Below are positions 1 through 8,590 of a stretch of DNA of 64,000 nucleotides, one piece after another. Numbering within the stretch: the stretch's first letter is position 1; every line of letters begins with the position of its first letter. Source of the stretch: Sphingobium sp. OAS761. Its GTDB lineage: Bacteria; Pseudomonadota; Alphaproteobacteria; Sphingomonadales; Sphingomonadaceae. The notes below the pieces were generated by a model. That model ran no database searches. It was not told where the DNA came from and worked only from the letters and a program-made list of their open reading frames with translations. Position numbers and translations under genes: made by a program. The DNA is taken from the NCBI RefSeq assembly GCF_024168485.1, contig NZ_JALJVY010000002.1, forward strand, positions 62,001 to 126,000, in the 5' to 3' direction.

Positions 1-49
1 GGCCCTTTAAAAGAGGGAAATCCGGGCCTGAACGGATCAGAGGTGAAGG

Positions 50-472
50 TCAGAAGCTGCCATATTGCTCATTGCCGACGAAGCCGAGCTTCGTCACGCC
101 CGCGCGCTTGATCTCCGCCAGTACCTGATCGACGATCACATAGCGGGTCTGCGCATCCGGCTGGAACTGAAGTTCCGGTTCAACCGGCAGGCGCAGCGAC
201 TGCTGCAGATACTGACGCAGGGTCAGCAGATCGATCGGCGATCCGTTCCAGGTGATGACACCACCGGCGTCGATCGCGACCTTGTTCTTGACCGGGTCGA
301 TCACGCTGTCGGTGGGCGGCGCGCTCTGCGGCAGGTCGATCTTCACCGCGTGGGTCTGGATCGGGATGGTAATGATGAACATGATGAGCAGAACGAGCAT
401 GACGTCGATCAGCGGCGTCGTGTTCATTTCCACCATCGGTTCGCCATCTTCGGAGCCGGCACTCATTGCCAT
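50..472 (-). CDS. exbD: ExbD/TolR-type biopolymer transport protein (second copy)
   Basis: Stator-like subunit of the inner-membrane TonB-ExbB-ExbD motor, which uses the proton gradient to energise outer-membrane TonB-dependent receptors. The 140-residue protein has a short cytoplasmic N-terminus, one membrane helix at about residues 18-38 with the conserved proton-carrying aspartate (Asp23 in PLIDVMLV), and a periplasmic domain. The start ATG follows a GGAG ribosome site. It lies 24 bp downstream of another exbD (497-985), so the cluster order is tonB, exbB, exbD, exbD. Tandem exbD genes are common in sphingomonads and xanthomonads, where the second ExbD is often dispensable for iron uptake and used for specific substrates (known of the family, not shown here). 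Confidence 0.93.
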   Translation of the reverse strand: MAMSAGSEDGEPMVEMNTTPLIDVMLVLLIMFIITIPIQTHAVKIDLPQSAPPTDSVIDPVKNKVAIDAGGVITWNGSPIDLLTLRQYLQQSLRLPVEPELQFQPDAQTRYVIVDQVLAEIKRAGVTKLGFVGNEQYGSF

Positions 473-496
473 AGCGAAATCTCCTTATTCAGCCGG

Positions 497-985
497 TCAG
501 AGGCGGGTCGTGGTCGTGCCGGGTTCCGGCTCGGAGATGAAGCCCACCTTCGGGAAACCGGCGCGCTGCATCGTGTAGATGGTGCCGCCGATGCACCGAT
601 AGGGGACATTGATGTCGCCGCGGATATGCACTTCGGGCAGATCTTCGGGCGTCATGTTCTCAACGCCGCCTGCCTTCTTGATATCCGCCTCGAGCTTCGC
701 AACCGCACGGTCAAGCAACTCGCTAGAGCTGACCGGGCTCATCCCCCAGAAGACAGCGCAACTGCCGTCGGACGTCGACGTAACTGACAGCGATACATTT
801 TCCGGCTTCGTAGTGGTCGGCTCGAACGCCACCTTGGGAAGCTGAAGATCGACCGTCTGCACAACGACCGGGACCGCGATAAGAAAGATGATGAGCAACA
901 CCAGCATGACGTCGACGAGCGGCGTCGTGTTGATGTCGGACATCGGCTTGTCGTCACCGCCGTCGGAGCCAACACTCATTGCCAT
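497..985 (-). CDS. exbD: ExbD/TolR-type biopolymer transport protein (first copy)
   Basis: First of two ExbD subunits of the TonB motor. It has 162 residues, one membrane helix at about residues 22-42 with the conserved Asp25 in PLVDVMLV, and a periplasmic domain longer than in the second copy (50-472). The N-terminus (MAMSVGSDGGDD) closely resembles that of the second copy (MAMSAGSEDGEP), so the two look like a gene duplication whose periplasmic parts have diverged. An AGGATA ribosome site precedes the ATG. The gene is separated from exbB by 125 bp holding a long inverted repeat (1052-1097). Confidence 0.93.
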   Translation of the reverse strand: MAMSVGSDGGDDKPMSDINTTPLVDVMLVLLIIFLIAVPVVVQTVDLQLPKVAFEPTTTKPENVSLSVTSTSDGSCAVFWGMSPVSSSELLDRAVAKLEADIKKAGGVENMTPEDLPEVHIRGDINVPYRCIGGTIYTMQRAGFPKVGFISEPEPGTTTTRL

Positions 986-1051
986 TGATATTATCCTAAC
1001 CTTGGTGTCGATGGCGCCTCGTCACGCGCGAGGCCGAACGAGGTCCATGTG

Positions 1052-1097
1052 CGGCGGGAATGCAGGTCGTCGCAGCCGTCGACCCATATTCCCGCCG
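1052..1097 (-). promoter_or_regulatory. Inverted repeat between exbB and exbD
   Basis: A 10-bp perfect inverted repeat (CGGCGGGAAT at 1052-1061 and its complement at 1088-1097) encloses a second, nested 5-bp stem (GGTCG at 1065-1069 with CGACC at 1080-1084). No run of T follows on the minus strand, so it does not look like a classical terminator. It may be an mRNA processing or stabilising structure that sets the exbB:exbD ratio. That role is inference. Confidence 0.5.
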
Positions 1098-1110
1098 GTC
1101 CAGAAACCGA

Positions 1111-1866
1111 TCAGGCCTTGGTCGGCGCAGCCGCCGGCTTTGCGGCCGGGGAAACCGGAGCCGCAGCAACGGCCGGCTTCACGGCGCCATCCGAAACCAG
1201 ATAGGCCAGCAGATCGACGGTAAACCCGTTCAGCTGCTCGGCGATCGCCTTGTTGCGGCGCTGCAGGAAGTTGTAGGCAAGCACCGCGGGAACGGCCACG
1301 GCCAGACCCAGCGCGGTCATGATGAGCGCTTCACCGACCGGGCCGGCGACGGCGTCGATCGAAGCCTGACCGGCAGCGCCGATCTTGATGAGCGCGCGAT
1401 AGATGCCGATAACGGTACCGAACAGACCGATGAACGGCGAGGTCGAACCGACGGTCGCGAGGAACGCCAGACCACCTCCGAGCGACGAGTTGATCGCGCC
1501 TTCCGAACGCGCCAGCGAGCCGTGCAGCCAGTCATGCGCTTCGACCGGGTCCTTCAGCTTGCTGTGCTCGTCCTGAGCCTTGATACCGTCGTCGACGATC
1601 TGCTTGTACGCCGAATTCTTCTCCAGCTTGGCCGACGCTTCCTTGAGCGAACCGGCGCGCCAGAAGGTGGCGCGGACCTTCTTGCCCTGGTTGATCACCT
1701 TCTGCTGCTCGATCAGCTTGGTGAACAGGATGTAGAAAGTGCCGACCGACATCGCGCAAAGAATGAGGAAGACGGTCCAGGCAATGGTGCCGCCCTGTTC
1801 GAGGGCTTCCATAAGGCCATAGGGGTTTTCGGCTTTGGGAGCCGCTGCTGCGAGATACATCAACAT
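1111..1866 (-). CDS. exbB: ExbB, MotA/TolQ/ExbB proton channel protein
   Basis: Proton-channel core of the TonB energy-transducing complex in the inner membrane. It shows the family layout: an N-terminal membrane helix (about residues 26-46), a large cytoplasmic loop, and two C-terminal helices containing the GLFGTVIGIYRAL and ALIMTALGLAVAVPAV signatures. An Ala/Pro/Lys-rich tail ends the protein. A longer reading from a TTG at 1872 is possible. The ATG at 1866 is preferred because GAGAGGGAAG lies 8 bases upstream (251 residues). It sits between tonB and exbD on the same strand, with hairpins in both gaps. Confidence 0.95.
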   Translation of the reverse strand: MLMYLAAAAPKAENPYGLMEALEQGGTIAWTVFLILCAMSVGTFYILFTKLIEQQKVINQGKKVRATFWRAGSLKEASAKLEKNSAYKQIVDDGIKAQDEHSKLKDPVEAHDWLHGSLARSEGAINSSLGGGLAFLATVGSTSPFIGLFGTVIGIYRALIKIGAAGQASIDAVAGPVGEALIMTALGLAVAVPAVLAYNFLQRRNKAIAEQLNGFTVDLLAYLVSDGAVKPAVAAAPVSPAAKPAAAPTKA

Positions 1867-1900
1867 GTTCAAGACTTCCCTCTCAATAGGATCATGCAGG

Positions 1901-1930
1901 GGGAAGGCGGCGCGGCGCGCCCGCCTTCCC
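1901..1930 (-). promoter_or_regulatory. Perfect hairpin between tonB and exbB
   Basis: GGGAAGGCGG at 1901-1910 pairs perfectly with 1921-1930, with a 10-base GC loop. No T-run follows in the direction of transcription. It could attenuate or process the tonB-exbB transcript, or be an intrinsic terminator lacking a U tract, as is frequent in high-G+C genomes. Confidence 0.5.
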
Positions 1931-1938
1931 GGTATGGA

Positions 1939-2598
1939 TTATTCCGGCAGACGCCAGGTGATGCGACCACTGTAGGTGTCCGCGATTTCTCTTCCGCTGG
2001 GATCCTTTGCCGGCTTGAAGCGCGCACGCCTCGGCAGCAGGCGGCAGGTCGCCTCGTCGAGGTCCGCATGACCGGTCGACGACGTGATGGTGCAGCTGGT
2101 CACGCGGCCGTCGGCCCCGATTTCAAGCCGGAACCCGGCGGTACCCGAACGCTCTTCACGTTGCGCACGACTAGGATAGTCGGCGTCGCTGAGCCAGGAC
2201 CCCGGCGCGCTGCGCGGCGATGCACGCGACGCGGGCTGAGGCGGCGGCGGCGGAGCCGGCGGCGGTGGCGGTGCAGCAACCGGCACCGGGTTAAACACCG
2301 GCGGCGGAGTCCGAACTGTCTGGATCGGCGGCGCGGGAGCCGGCGTCTGGACGATCGGCGGCGGCGCTACGACCGGCGGCGGTTCGACCGGCTTGTCCGG
2401 CGGCGGCGGCGGCGGCTCCTCGTCCGGCGGCGGCGGCTCTTCCTTCACGTCGATCACGTTCAGCTGTTCCGCCGCCTTTTTGACATATTTCATGCCAAGA
2501 CCGGTGACGAAGGCATAGCCGAGAACAGCGTGAATCAGGGCGACGATGACGATCGATATCGTGCGACTCGATCCTTGCGAGTGGTCAGCATAGGCCAT
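1939..2598 (-). CDS. tonB: TonB energy transducer
   Basis: Couples the ExbB-ExbD proton motor to outer-membrane receptors. The 219-residue protein has an N-terminal membrane anchor (about residues 13-33, with the conserved His23). A periplasm-spanning Pro/Glu/Lys-rich region (about 54-135, many PPPP runs) follows, and then a C-terminal TonB domain (about 139-219) with the YPSRAQ and GRVTSC features. It is the first gene of the tonB-exbB-exbD-exbD cluster. The ribosome site AAGGAG is about 12 bases upstream, rather far. No convincing Fur box was seen in the 254-bp upstream gap. Confidence 0.94.
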   Translation of the reverse strand: MAYADHSQGSSRTISIVIVALIHAVLGYAFVTGLGMKYVKKAAEQLNVIDVKEEPPPPDEEPPPPPPDKPVEPPPVVAPPPIVQTPAPAPPIQTVRTPPPVFNPVPVAAPPPPPAPPPPPQPASRASPRSAPGSWLSDADYPSRAQREERSGTAGFRLEIGADGRVTSCTITSSTGHADLDEATCRLLPRRARFKPAKDPSGREIADTYSGRITWRLPE

Positions 2599-2852
2599 TC
2601 GGCAACGACACTCCTTAACTCATCTTACCAGTGGTTTATACAAATCAGCCAAAAACGACCGAAGCTGCCCGGGGCGTTCCCGGCCACCTTTGGCCCATGT
2701 CCGTTCATTTGCTACCGAGCGAACTCCTATCGCGGCATATCGTGGCACGCAAACGCTTTATCGATATGCTCATTCGCGTATACCATTTCCTATCAGAATG
2801 ACTTGCCTGTGACATCCTTGCCACTAGCCGAAAATATAGGACGAAGCGCTCG

Positions 2853-3725
2853 ATGAAATCCGCCACCGCCTTTTTGCAACGCGGCATCCCCTGCCTCATT
2901 TCAGCCGCATGTCTGACGGTTTCCCCGGCATATGGACAGATGCCGAGACCAAATGCTGTATCCACGCCAGCCGGTACCGGCCTCTCCTATGCCGACATCG
3001 TCGACCTTGCCGATAATGCACCTATGGTTGCAATCGTGCGCATTCGCAACAGCATCGTCCTGAAGCCCGAGCAGGCCGGATCGCCGCCCCCGGGGCATCG
3101 AAGGCTGTTCATCGAGGCCGATGTGACTGCCCTGATTCGCGGCGATGGAGGGATCAGCCCCACTATTGGCTATCTTTACGACGCGCCCGTCGATGCGCGC
3201 GGAAAGCTGCCCAAGCTCAAAAAGCGCGACGTCCTGCTGTTTGCACGCCCCGGATCGCGACCGGGGCAGATCCAGCTGATCGCGCGCGACGCACAGCTGC
3301 CGGCGACACCCGAGGAGACCGCGCGGGCAAAGGCGGTCGTTTCATCGCTCATGGCCCGCGACGCTCCGCCGCGGATCCTGGGACTGGGCGACAGTTTCCA
3401 CGTTGCGGGTACCATTGCCGGCGAAAGCGAGACGCAGATATTCCTGCGCACCGAAAGCGGCGACCCGGTGTCCCTGTCCGTCCTGCGGCGACCGGGCCAG
3501 GCGCCCCGCTGGGCCGTCGCGCTGGGGGAGATCGTGGATGAGGCCGCGCGCCCGCCCGAGCCGGGAACGCTCCTCTGGTACCGCCTGGCCTGCGACTTGC
3601 CGGCTGCACTGCCGGCGCCTTCGGTGCGGACATTGCCGATACAGGATGCGGAGGCGGCAAGGGCCGACTATCGATTCGTGATCGACGCACTTGGCCCGTG
3701 CGGTCGTACCCGCACGCCCGAATGA
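2853..3725 (+). CDS. Exported protein of unknown function
   Basis: 290 residues with a clear Sec signal peptide (residues 1-29, cleavage likely after AYG). I do not recognise the mature domain. It begins with an 'ADIVDLADNAPMVAIVRIR' segment, is probably rich in beta strands, contains a basic KLKKRDVLLF stretch, and ends with two cysteines (in YRLACDL and LGPCGR) that could form a disulfide. It is divergent from tonB and lies 90 bp upstream of homoserine dehydrogenase. The location is the periplasm or outer face by inference. It could be a lineage-specific sphingomonad envelope protein. Confidence 0.75.
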   Translation: MKSATAFLQRGIPCLISAACLTVSPAYGQMPRPNAVSTPAGTGLSYADIVDLADNAPMVAIVRIRNSIVLKPEQAGSPPPGHRRLFIEADVTALIRGDGGISPTIGYLYDAPVDARGKLPKLKKRDVLLFARPGSRPGQIQLIARDAQLPATPEETARAKAVVSSLMARDAPPRILGLGDSFHVAGTIAGESETQIFLRTESGDPVSLSVLRRPGQAPRWAVALGEIVDEAARPPEPGTLLWYRLACDLPAALPAPSVRTLPIQDAEAARADYRFVIDALGPCGRTRTPE

Positions 3726-3815
3726 TCTGAATTCCGGCGCGCTTTTCCTTGGACAGGCGCGCCCCTGCCGCTATCAGCGCGGCGTTGCGAAGGATCGAAA
3801 GGGAAAAGAGCCGCC

Positions 3816-5120
3816 ATGACCAATCTGCACCGCCATGCCCCGCTGCGCGTAGCGCTCGTCGGTCTCGGCACGGTGGGCGGCGGCGTCATTCGCCTGCTCG
3901 AAACGAATCGCGACCTCATCGCCCGGCGCGCGGGCTGCCCGATCCAGGTCGTCGCCATTTCCGCGCGGGACCGGAACAAGGATCGCGGCGTCGACCTCGC
4001 TCCCTATGAATGGGTCGACGACATGACGACGCTTGCGACCCGCGAGGATGTCGACGTGATCGTCGAGCTGATCGGCGGCGCGGATGGCCCGGCGCTGACG
4101 CTGGCCCGCCAGTGCCTGGCCGTCGGAAAGCCCTTCGTCACCGCGAACAAGGCGATGCTGGCCCATCACGGCCTCGACCTCGCCCGCCTCGCCGAACAGG
4201 GCGGCATCGCGCTCAAATATGAAGCCGCGGTCGCGGGCGGCATCCCGGTCATCAAGGGCATGCGCGAAGGTGCGGCGGCAAACGAGATCAGCCGCGTCTA
4301 CGGCATACTGAACGGCACCTGCAATTACATCCTGACCACCATGGAGAAGGAAGGGCGCGGTTTCGACGAGGTGCTGAAGGAAGCACAGGAACTGGGCTAT
4401 GCCGAAACCGACCCCAGCTTCGACATCGACGGCGTGGACGCGGCCCACAAGCTGACGATTCTGGCCAGCCTCGCTTTCGGGACCGAACTGGATTTCGATG
4501 CGGTCGCCGTCACGGGCGTCCGCCATGTCATCGCCGCCGACATCGCCGAGGCCGCAGCACTGGGTTACCGCATTCGGCTGGTCGGCATGGCGGAAAACGG
4601 AACGGATGGCCTGTTCCAGCGCGTTCATCCGATGCTGGTGCCGCTCGACCATCCCCTCGCCCATGTCGACGGCTCGCTCAACGCCGTGGTGGCGGAAGGC
4701 AATTTCGTCGGCCGCCTGTTCTTTCAGGGGCGGGGCGCGGGCGAAGGACCGACCGCTTCGGCCGTCGTCGCCGACCTGATCGACGTCGCCCGCGACGAAT
4801 ATGGCGATGCCTTCGCCATGCCGGTGGCGGCGCTCACCCCGCAAAAGACAGCGGACGCGGGCATGCGCGTGGGCCGGGCCTATCTTCGGTTCAAGGTCAA
4901 GGACCAGCCGGGGGTGCTGGCGGAAATCGCGGCCGCCATGCGCGATGCCGGCGTTTCGATCGAAAGCATGATCCAGCGCGGCGCCAGCCAGAGCGACGGC
5001 GTGCTGGTCGCCATCGTCACCCATGCCGGCGAGGAACGCTGCGTGCGGGAGACGCTGCGGCGGCTTTCGGGTTCGGACAGCCTGCTGGACACGCCGATGG
5101 TGATACACATTCTCGATTGA
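3816..5120 (+). CDS. hom: Homoserine dehydrogenase
   Basis: NAD(P)H-dependent reduction of aspartate semialdehyde to homoserine, the branch point to threonine and methionine. The 434-residue protein has a Rossmann nucleotide site GLGTVGGG (residues 16-23), the catalytic and dimerisation domain with 'GILNGTCNYILTTM' and 'EAQELGYAETDPSFDIDG' (homoserine dehydrogenase signature), and a C-terminal ACT domain (about 355-430, beginning LRFKVKDQPGVLAEIA), which normally gives threonine feedback inhibition. AAAGGGAAAAGAG precedes the ATG. It is a monofunctional enzyme with no aspartokinase fusion. Confidence 0.97.
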   Translation: MTNLHRHAPLRVALVGLGTVGGGVIRLLETNRDLIARRAGCPIQVVAISARDRNKDRGVDLAPYEWVDDMTTLATREDVDVIVELIGGADGPALTLARQCLAVGKPFVTANKAMLAHHGLDLARLAEQGGIALKYEAAVAGGIPVIKGMREGAAANEISRVYGILNGTCNYILTTMEKEGRGFDEVLKEAQELGYAETDPSFDIDGVDAAHKLTILASLAFGTELDFDAVAVTGVRHVIAADIAEAAALGYRIRLVGMAENGTDGLFQRVHPMLVPLDHPLAHVDGSLNAVVAEGNFVGRLFFQGRGAGEGPTASAVVADLIDVARDEYGDAFAMPVAALTPQKTADAGMRVGRAYLRFKVKDQPGVLAEIAAAMRDAGVSIESMIQRGASQSDGVLVAIVTHAGEERCVRETLRRLSGSDSLLDTPMVIHILD

Positions 5121-5241
5121 ACGAGTGCCGGCGCGCGCGTCATCGTTCGCCACCCTGGCAACGCGCCCGGCCGACTCGCTCGACAAGGACGGTCCGACCT
5201 CCTATCGCGAGGCCAATAGGGACAGGCGGAGGAACGATGTG

Positions 5242-6222
5242 ATGCAGCCAAGCTCGATACTCGATCGCGTGCTGGTCCTCGAAATGGTGCGCGTCACCGA
5301 AGCCGCGGCGATCGCCGCGTCCAGGCTCGTGGGACGGGGCGACGAGAAGGCGGCGGATGCCGCCGCCGTCGAAGCGATGCGCCTGGCCTTCAATGACCTT
5401 TACATGGACGGCACGGTCGTCATCGGTGAGGGTGAGCGCGACGAAGCCCCCATGCTGTACATCGGCGAGAAGGTCGGCAATGCGATCGGCACTGGCCCGA
5501 GAATAGATATCGCGCTGGACCCGCTGGAAGGAACCACCATCACCGCAAAGGCAGGGCCGAATGCGCTTGCCGTGCTGGCCATATCCGAGGAAGGCGGCCT
5601 GCTGAACGCACCCGACGTCTATATGGAAAAACTGGCGGTCGGTCCGGGCTATCCCGATGACGTCATCGACCTGAACCGGTCGGTCCGGGAAAATGTGGAG
5701 GCGGTTGCCAGCGCCAAGGGTGTGGATCCCGACGACATCATCGTCTGCGTCCTCGATCGCCCGCGCCACGAAAAGCTGATTGCCGAATTGCGCGCCATCG
5801 GTTGCGGGATCATGCTGATCCCCGACGGGGATGTTGCCGGGGTGATCGCCACGAGCGATCCGGAAACCACTATCGACATTTACATGGGATCGGGCGGAGC
5901 GCCCGAAGGCGTGCTCGCCTGCGCGGCCCTGCGCTGCGTGGGCGGCCAGTTCAAGGGGCGCCTTATCTTCCGCAACGAGGATGAGAAGGCGCGCGCCCGA
6001 AAATGGGGCATCACCGACCTCAACCGGATCTACGACCTGAAGGAATTGGCCAAGGGCGATTGCATCTTCGCCGCGACCGGGGTGACCGACGGTTCCCTGC
6101 TGGACGGGGTCAAGCGCCTGCCAGGCGGCCGCCTGACCACCGAAAGCGTGGTCATGCGCGCCAGCACCGGCACCGTTCGCTGGGTGAAGGGCGAACATCG
6201 CGCCACGCCGAAAAAAGAGTGA
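5242..6222 (+). CDS. glpX: Class II fructose-1,6-bisphosphatase GlpX
   Basis: Hydrolyses fructose-1,6-bisphosphate in gluconeogenesis. The start is placed at the ATG at 5242 (326 residues) because GCGGAGGAACG lies just upstream and the encoded MQPSSILDRVLVLEMVRVTE is the usual GlpX N-terminus. The frame is open back to 5125 but that part is not GlpX-like. Metal and substrate motifs are present: GEGERDEAPM (61-70) and DPLEGTT (from Asp93). It lies 121 bp after hom on the same strand; the hom-glpX pairing is typical of sphingomonads and rhizobia. Confidence 0.96.
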   Translation: MQPSSILDRVLVLEMVRVTEAAAIAASRLVGRGDEKAADAAAVEAMRLAFNDLYMDGTVVIGEGERDEAPMLYIGEKVGNAIGTGPRIDIALDPLEGTTITAKAGPNALAVLAISEEGGLLNAPDVYMEKLAVGPGYPDDVIDLNRSVRENVEAVASAKGVDPDDIIVCVLDRPRHEKLIAELRAIGCGIMLIPDGDVAGVIATSDPETTIDIYMGSGGAPEGVLACAALRCVGGQFKGRLIFRNEDEKARARKWGITDLNRIYDLKELAKGDCIFAATGVTDGSLLDGVKRLPGGRLTTESVVMRASTGTVRWVKGEHRATPKKE

Positions 6223-6243
6223 CCGGCCTGCGCCGCCGAAGGC

Positions 6244-6621
6244 CTACCGCCCGGCCCTGTGGTTCAGGTCATGGCCGAGCGAGAGGATCCCCACGCCGAT
6301 AAGCGTGTAAATGCTTTCCTGCCACCCATGATCCATGGTGAGGGCCCCGGCCATCACACCCAGGCCGAGCGATCCGATCGCCGCTGGCATCATATAGCCA
6401 TGCCTGACCGCGCCATGCCCGAGCGCCACTGCACCGAGAAGGATTGCGAGCACGAGCCCGGCTTCATGAAAAATCGGGCTTTCGAAAATGCCGCCCACGG
6501 ATGCCAGCACGCCCAGCAGCACCGCCGTCGCGAAACAATGCGCCACGCACAGGCCCGACAGCGCGATCGCGATACGATCGATCCGTCCGTTATGCAGGGC
6601 CTCGCGAAAGCTGATCGACAT
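6244..6621 (-). CDS. MerC-domain integral membrane protein
   Basis: 125 residues, about four membrane helices, with the MerC-type metal motif CVAHC (Cys25, His28, Cys29) in the first helix. True MerC imports Hg(II) for mercuric reductase, but no mer genes are present here, so a role in zinc or another soft metal is more likely. A Zur-like palindrome lies 28-43 bp upstream (6649-6664), which supports zinc-linked control by inference. No good ribosome site is visible before the ATG, so the transcript may be leaderless or the start uncertain. Confidence 0.82.
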   Translation of the reverse strand: MSISFREALHNGRIDRIAIALSGLCVAHCFATAVLLGVLASVGGIFESPIFHEAGLVLAILLGAVALGHGAVRHGYMMPAAIGSLGLGVMAGALTMDHGWQESIYTLIGVGILSLGHDLNHRAGR

Positions 6622-6648
6622 GGTGCGCGGTACATAAGGCAGCGCGCT

Positions 6649-6664
6649 ATAAGTTACAACATAT
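6649..6664 (-). promoter_or_regulatory. Possible Zur operator upstream of the MerC-like gene
   Basis: On the minus strand the site reads ATATGTTGTAACTTAT, an imperfect palindrome close to the alphaproteobacterial Zur pattern (TATGTTATAACATA-like). Seven of eight symmetric positions on either side would be needed for a perfect match; several are conserved but the centre and one arm deviate. No zur gene is in the window, so this rests on the motif alone. Confidence 0.35.
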
Positions 6665-6697
6665 CATTCGACATATTTTCGGCGGTCGGCCGCAGGA

Positions 6698-8482
6698 TCA
6701 CGCCGCCAGACGCAGGCAGTTGCGCCCGCTATGTTTCGCGCGATACAGCGCCTTGTCCGCCGCCTCCATCAAGGCCGACCGCGACATCAAGCTGTCCAGT
6801 TCGACCAGTCCGGCGCTGAATGTAACCGCGACAAACTGGCCGGCGTCATCCAGCGCGACAGGCGCGGCGACGCGCTGTCGCAACCGTTCGCAAACCATGC
6901 TCGCCCGGTCGATGTCGCTGTCGACCAGCAGGATGGCGAATTCCTCCCCGCCCAGCCGGCCGATACTGTCCGCCGCCCGGAGCCCGGGGCGCAGACGGTC
7001 CACGAACGCGCTCAGCACCCGGTCGCCTGCACCATGCCCATAGGTGTCGTTGACCGACTTGAAATGATCGATGTCGATGAACAGCAGGCTCGACCGGACG
7101 CCGGTGCTGGCGCGCACTATCTCCGCATCCAGTTTTTCCAGGAATGTGCGGCGGCTGTCCGCACCGGTCAGCGAATCGCGATCGGCGACCTGTTGCAGGG
7201 CGCGTTGCCGGGCCTTGTGCCGCGACATGTCGCGAATGGCGCTGACAACGCCGCGGGCCCGCCCGCATTCGTCGACGACGGCACGGGTCACCATTTCGCA
7301 CCAGTCATGGCCCGCCGCCGCCGCGAGCGGCTGAAATTCTACCTTGTGCGCTTCGGCCAGATCGACGAGCGCCCGCCGATGCGTGGCGATGACGGCGTCG
7401 CGGTCCTGAGGATCGACGAGATTCGCTACCGACTGGCCGACCAGAAGACCCGGCGCACAACCGATCTGTTCCGCGGCTGACGGAGAGGCATATTCGATGA
7501 CCCCGTCGACGCCGATGGTCAGGATGACGTCTCCGCTATGTTCGGCCATGGCGCGAAAGCGGGACTCGCTGTCCTGAAGCATCTTGAACAGCCGGCGTCG
7601 TCCGTTCAGTTCGGCGGCAACCGGCATCGACAGCAGGAAGCTCAAGGCCAGGTAAAATTGAAAGGCCTGCATCCGTTCACCCGGCGATGCGGGGATGATC
7701 ATGAGCGGCCCGATTCCCGAAAGAGTGGCCACTCCGCCGATCAAAGCCAGGATGACGATGGATGCGGCTGCGCCCAGATGACCGACGCGAAACGCGATCA
7801 GCACGAGCGGCAGCATCGGGGCGAACAGCATCGGATAGCGGGCGAAGTAAAAGATGTGCACCGTGGTCAGGGCGAACAGCAGCAGCAGGATCGCAGCCTC
7901 CACCTTGGCGGCACGGGGTGTCTCGCGCCACCAGCGCCGACACTCGCCCTGGCGCACCATGACCAGGATCGGCGTGCAGGTAAGACCGCCCAGGACATGT
8001 CCGGTGTAGAATTGCAGCCACGAGGCGCCGAACCCGACCGGAGTCACCTGGGACGCGACCAGTGCCGCGCCCAGGCCCGTCACGACATCGGCGACGCCGC
8101 ACAGGGCCAGAATGAACACAACCAGCGGCTTGAAGGAGCCCGTCACGACATGATCCGACAGGACTCGCCGGCAAATCACCGCGACAATCAGCGCTTCGCC
8201 CATGTTGATGATCGCCATCGGCAGGGCGGCGGCAGGGCCCATGCCGAAGAAGGCGGTGGCGGCGATACTGCCCACGGCACATGCCGCGATCAGCCTGGGC
8301 CAGTGCGCCGTCGGCGACGTCAACAGGCCTGCCATCACGAACGCATTGGCGACCCAGATGAAGGCAAGGCCACCCTCGAACCGCGACGCGAGAACCGACG
8401 CGGTCGCGGTCGCAAAGTAAATGCACCCGGCGATTGGCGGCGCATATGGAGAGGCGAAATGTCGGAGTGCGACCCTTGGCAT
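6698..8482 (-). CDS. Diguanylate cyclase with MASE1 membrane sensor, PAS and GGDEF domains
   Basis: Makes the second messenger cyclic di-GMP. The N-terminal half (about residues 1-295) is a MASE1-type multi-helix membrane sensor. A PAS domain follows (about 310-430), then a GGDEF domain whose active site is GGEEF (about 511-515). An intact inhibitory I-site, RAAD, sits exactly five residues before it, so the enzyme should be active and feedback-inhibited. There is no EAL domain. The ATG at 8482 (594 residues) is chosen over a TTG at 8515; neither has a strong ribosome site. It lies downstream of catalase on the same strand. The PilZ protein at 27370-27729 is a possible c-di-GMP receptor elsewhere in the window. 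Confidence 0.92.
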   Translation of the reverse strand: MPRVALRHFASPYAPPIAGCIYFATATASVLASRFEGGLAFIWVANAFVMAGLLTSPTAHWPRLIAACAVGSIAATAFFGMGPAAALPMAIINMGEALIVAVICRRVLSDHVVTGSFKPLVVFILALCGVADVVTGLGAALVASQVTPVGFGASWLQFYTGHVLGGLTCTPILVMVRQGECRRWWRETPRAAKVEAAILLLLFALTTVHIFYFARYPMLFAPMLPLVLIAFRVGHLGAAASIVILALIGGVATLSGIGPLMIIPASPGERMQAFQFYLALSFLLSMPVAAELNGRRRLFKMLQDSESRFRAMAEHSGDVILTIGVDGVIEYASPSAAEQIGCAPGLLVGQSVANLVDPQDRDAVIATHRRALVDLAEAHKVEFQPLAAAAGHDWCEMVTRAVVDECGRARGVVSAIRDMSRHKARQRALQQVADRDSLTGADSRRTFLEKLDAEIVRASTGVRSSLLFIDIDHFKSVNDTYGHGAGDRVLSAFVDRLRPGLRAADSIGRLGGEEFAILLVDSDIDRASMVCERLRQRVAAPVALDDAGQFVAVTFSAGLVELDSLMSRSALMEAADKALYRAKHSGRNCLRLAA

Positions 8483-8552
8483 GGTCAGGGTCTGATAGCG
8501 CCGTGCGGTTAACAAATAGTCATGATGTTTGTCGGCCGATTTCAGGCCTGTC

Positions 8553-8577
8553 GCCCCGGTGCGGTCCGCACCGGGGC
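8553..8577 (-). terminator. Strong hairpin downstream of catalase
   Basis: GCCCCGGTGCGG at 8553-8564 is perfectly complementary to 8566-8577, giving a near-continuous GC stem 14 bp after the catalase stop. There is no T-run, so it is a likely but unproven terminator for katA on the minus strand. Confidence 0.5.
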
Positions 8578-8590
8578 CCGTGCGGTGTGA

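Noticed and set aside
3726..3815. Possible riboswitch before homoserine dehydrogenase
   Set aside because: A short GGCGCGC repeat is present, but the gap is only 90 bp and no SAM- or threonine-type core was recognisable.
3774..5186. A 470-codon minus-strand open frame opposite homoserine dehydrogenase, and similar ones opposite uvrB, nrdA and catalase
   Set aside because: They are mirror effects of G/C-rich third positions in real genes, with no ribosome site or recognisable domain.
6244..6621. Mercury resistance
   Set aside because: The MerC-like protein is alone, with no merR-, merA-, merT- or merP-type genes near, so a mer operon is not supported.
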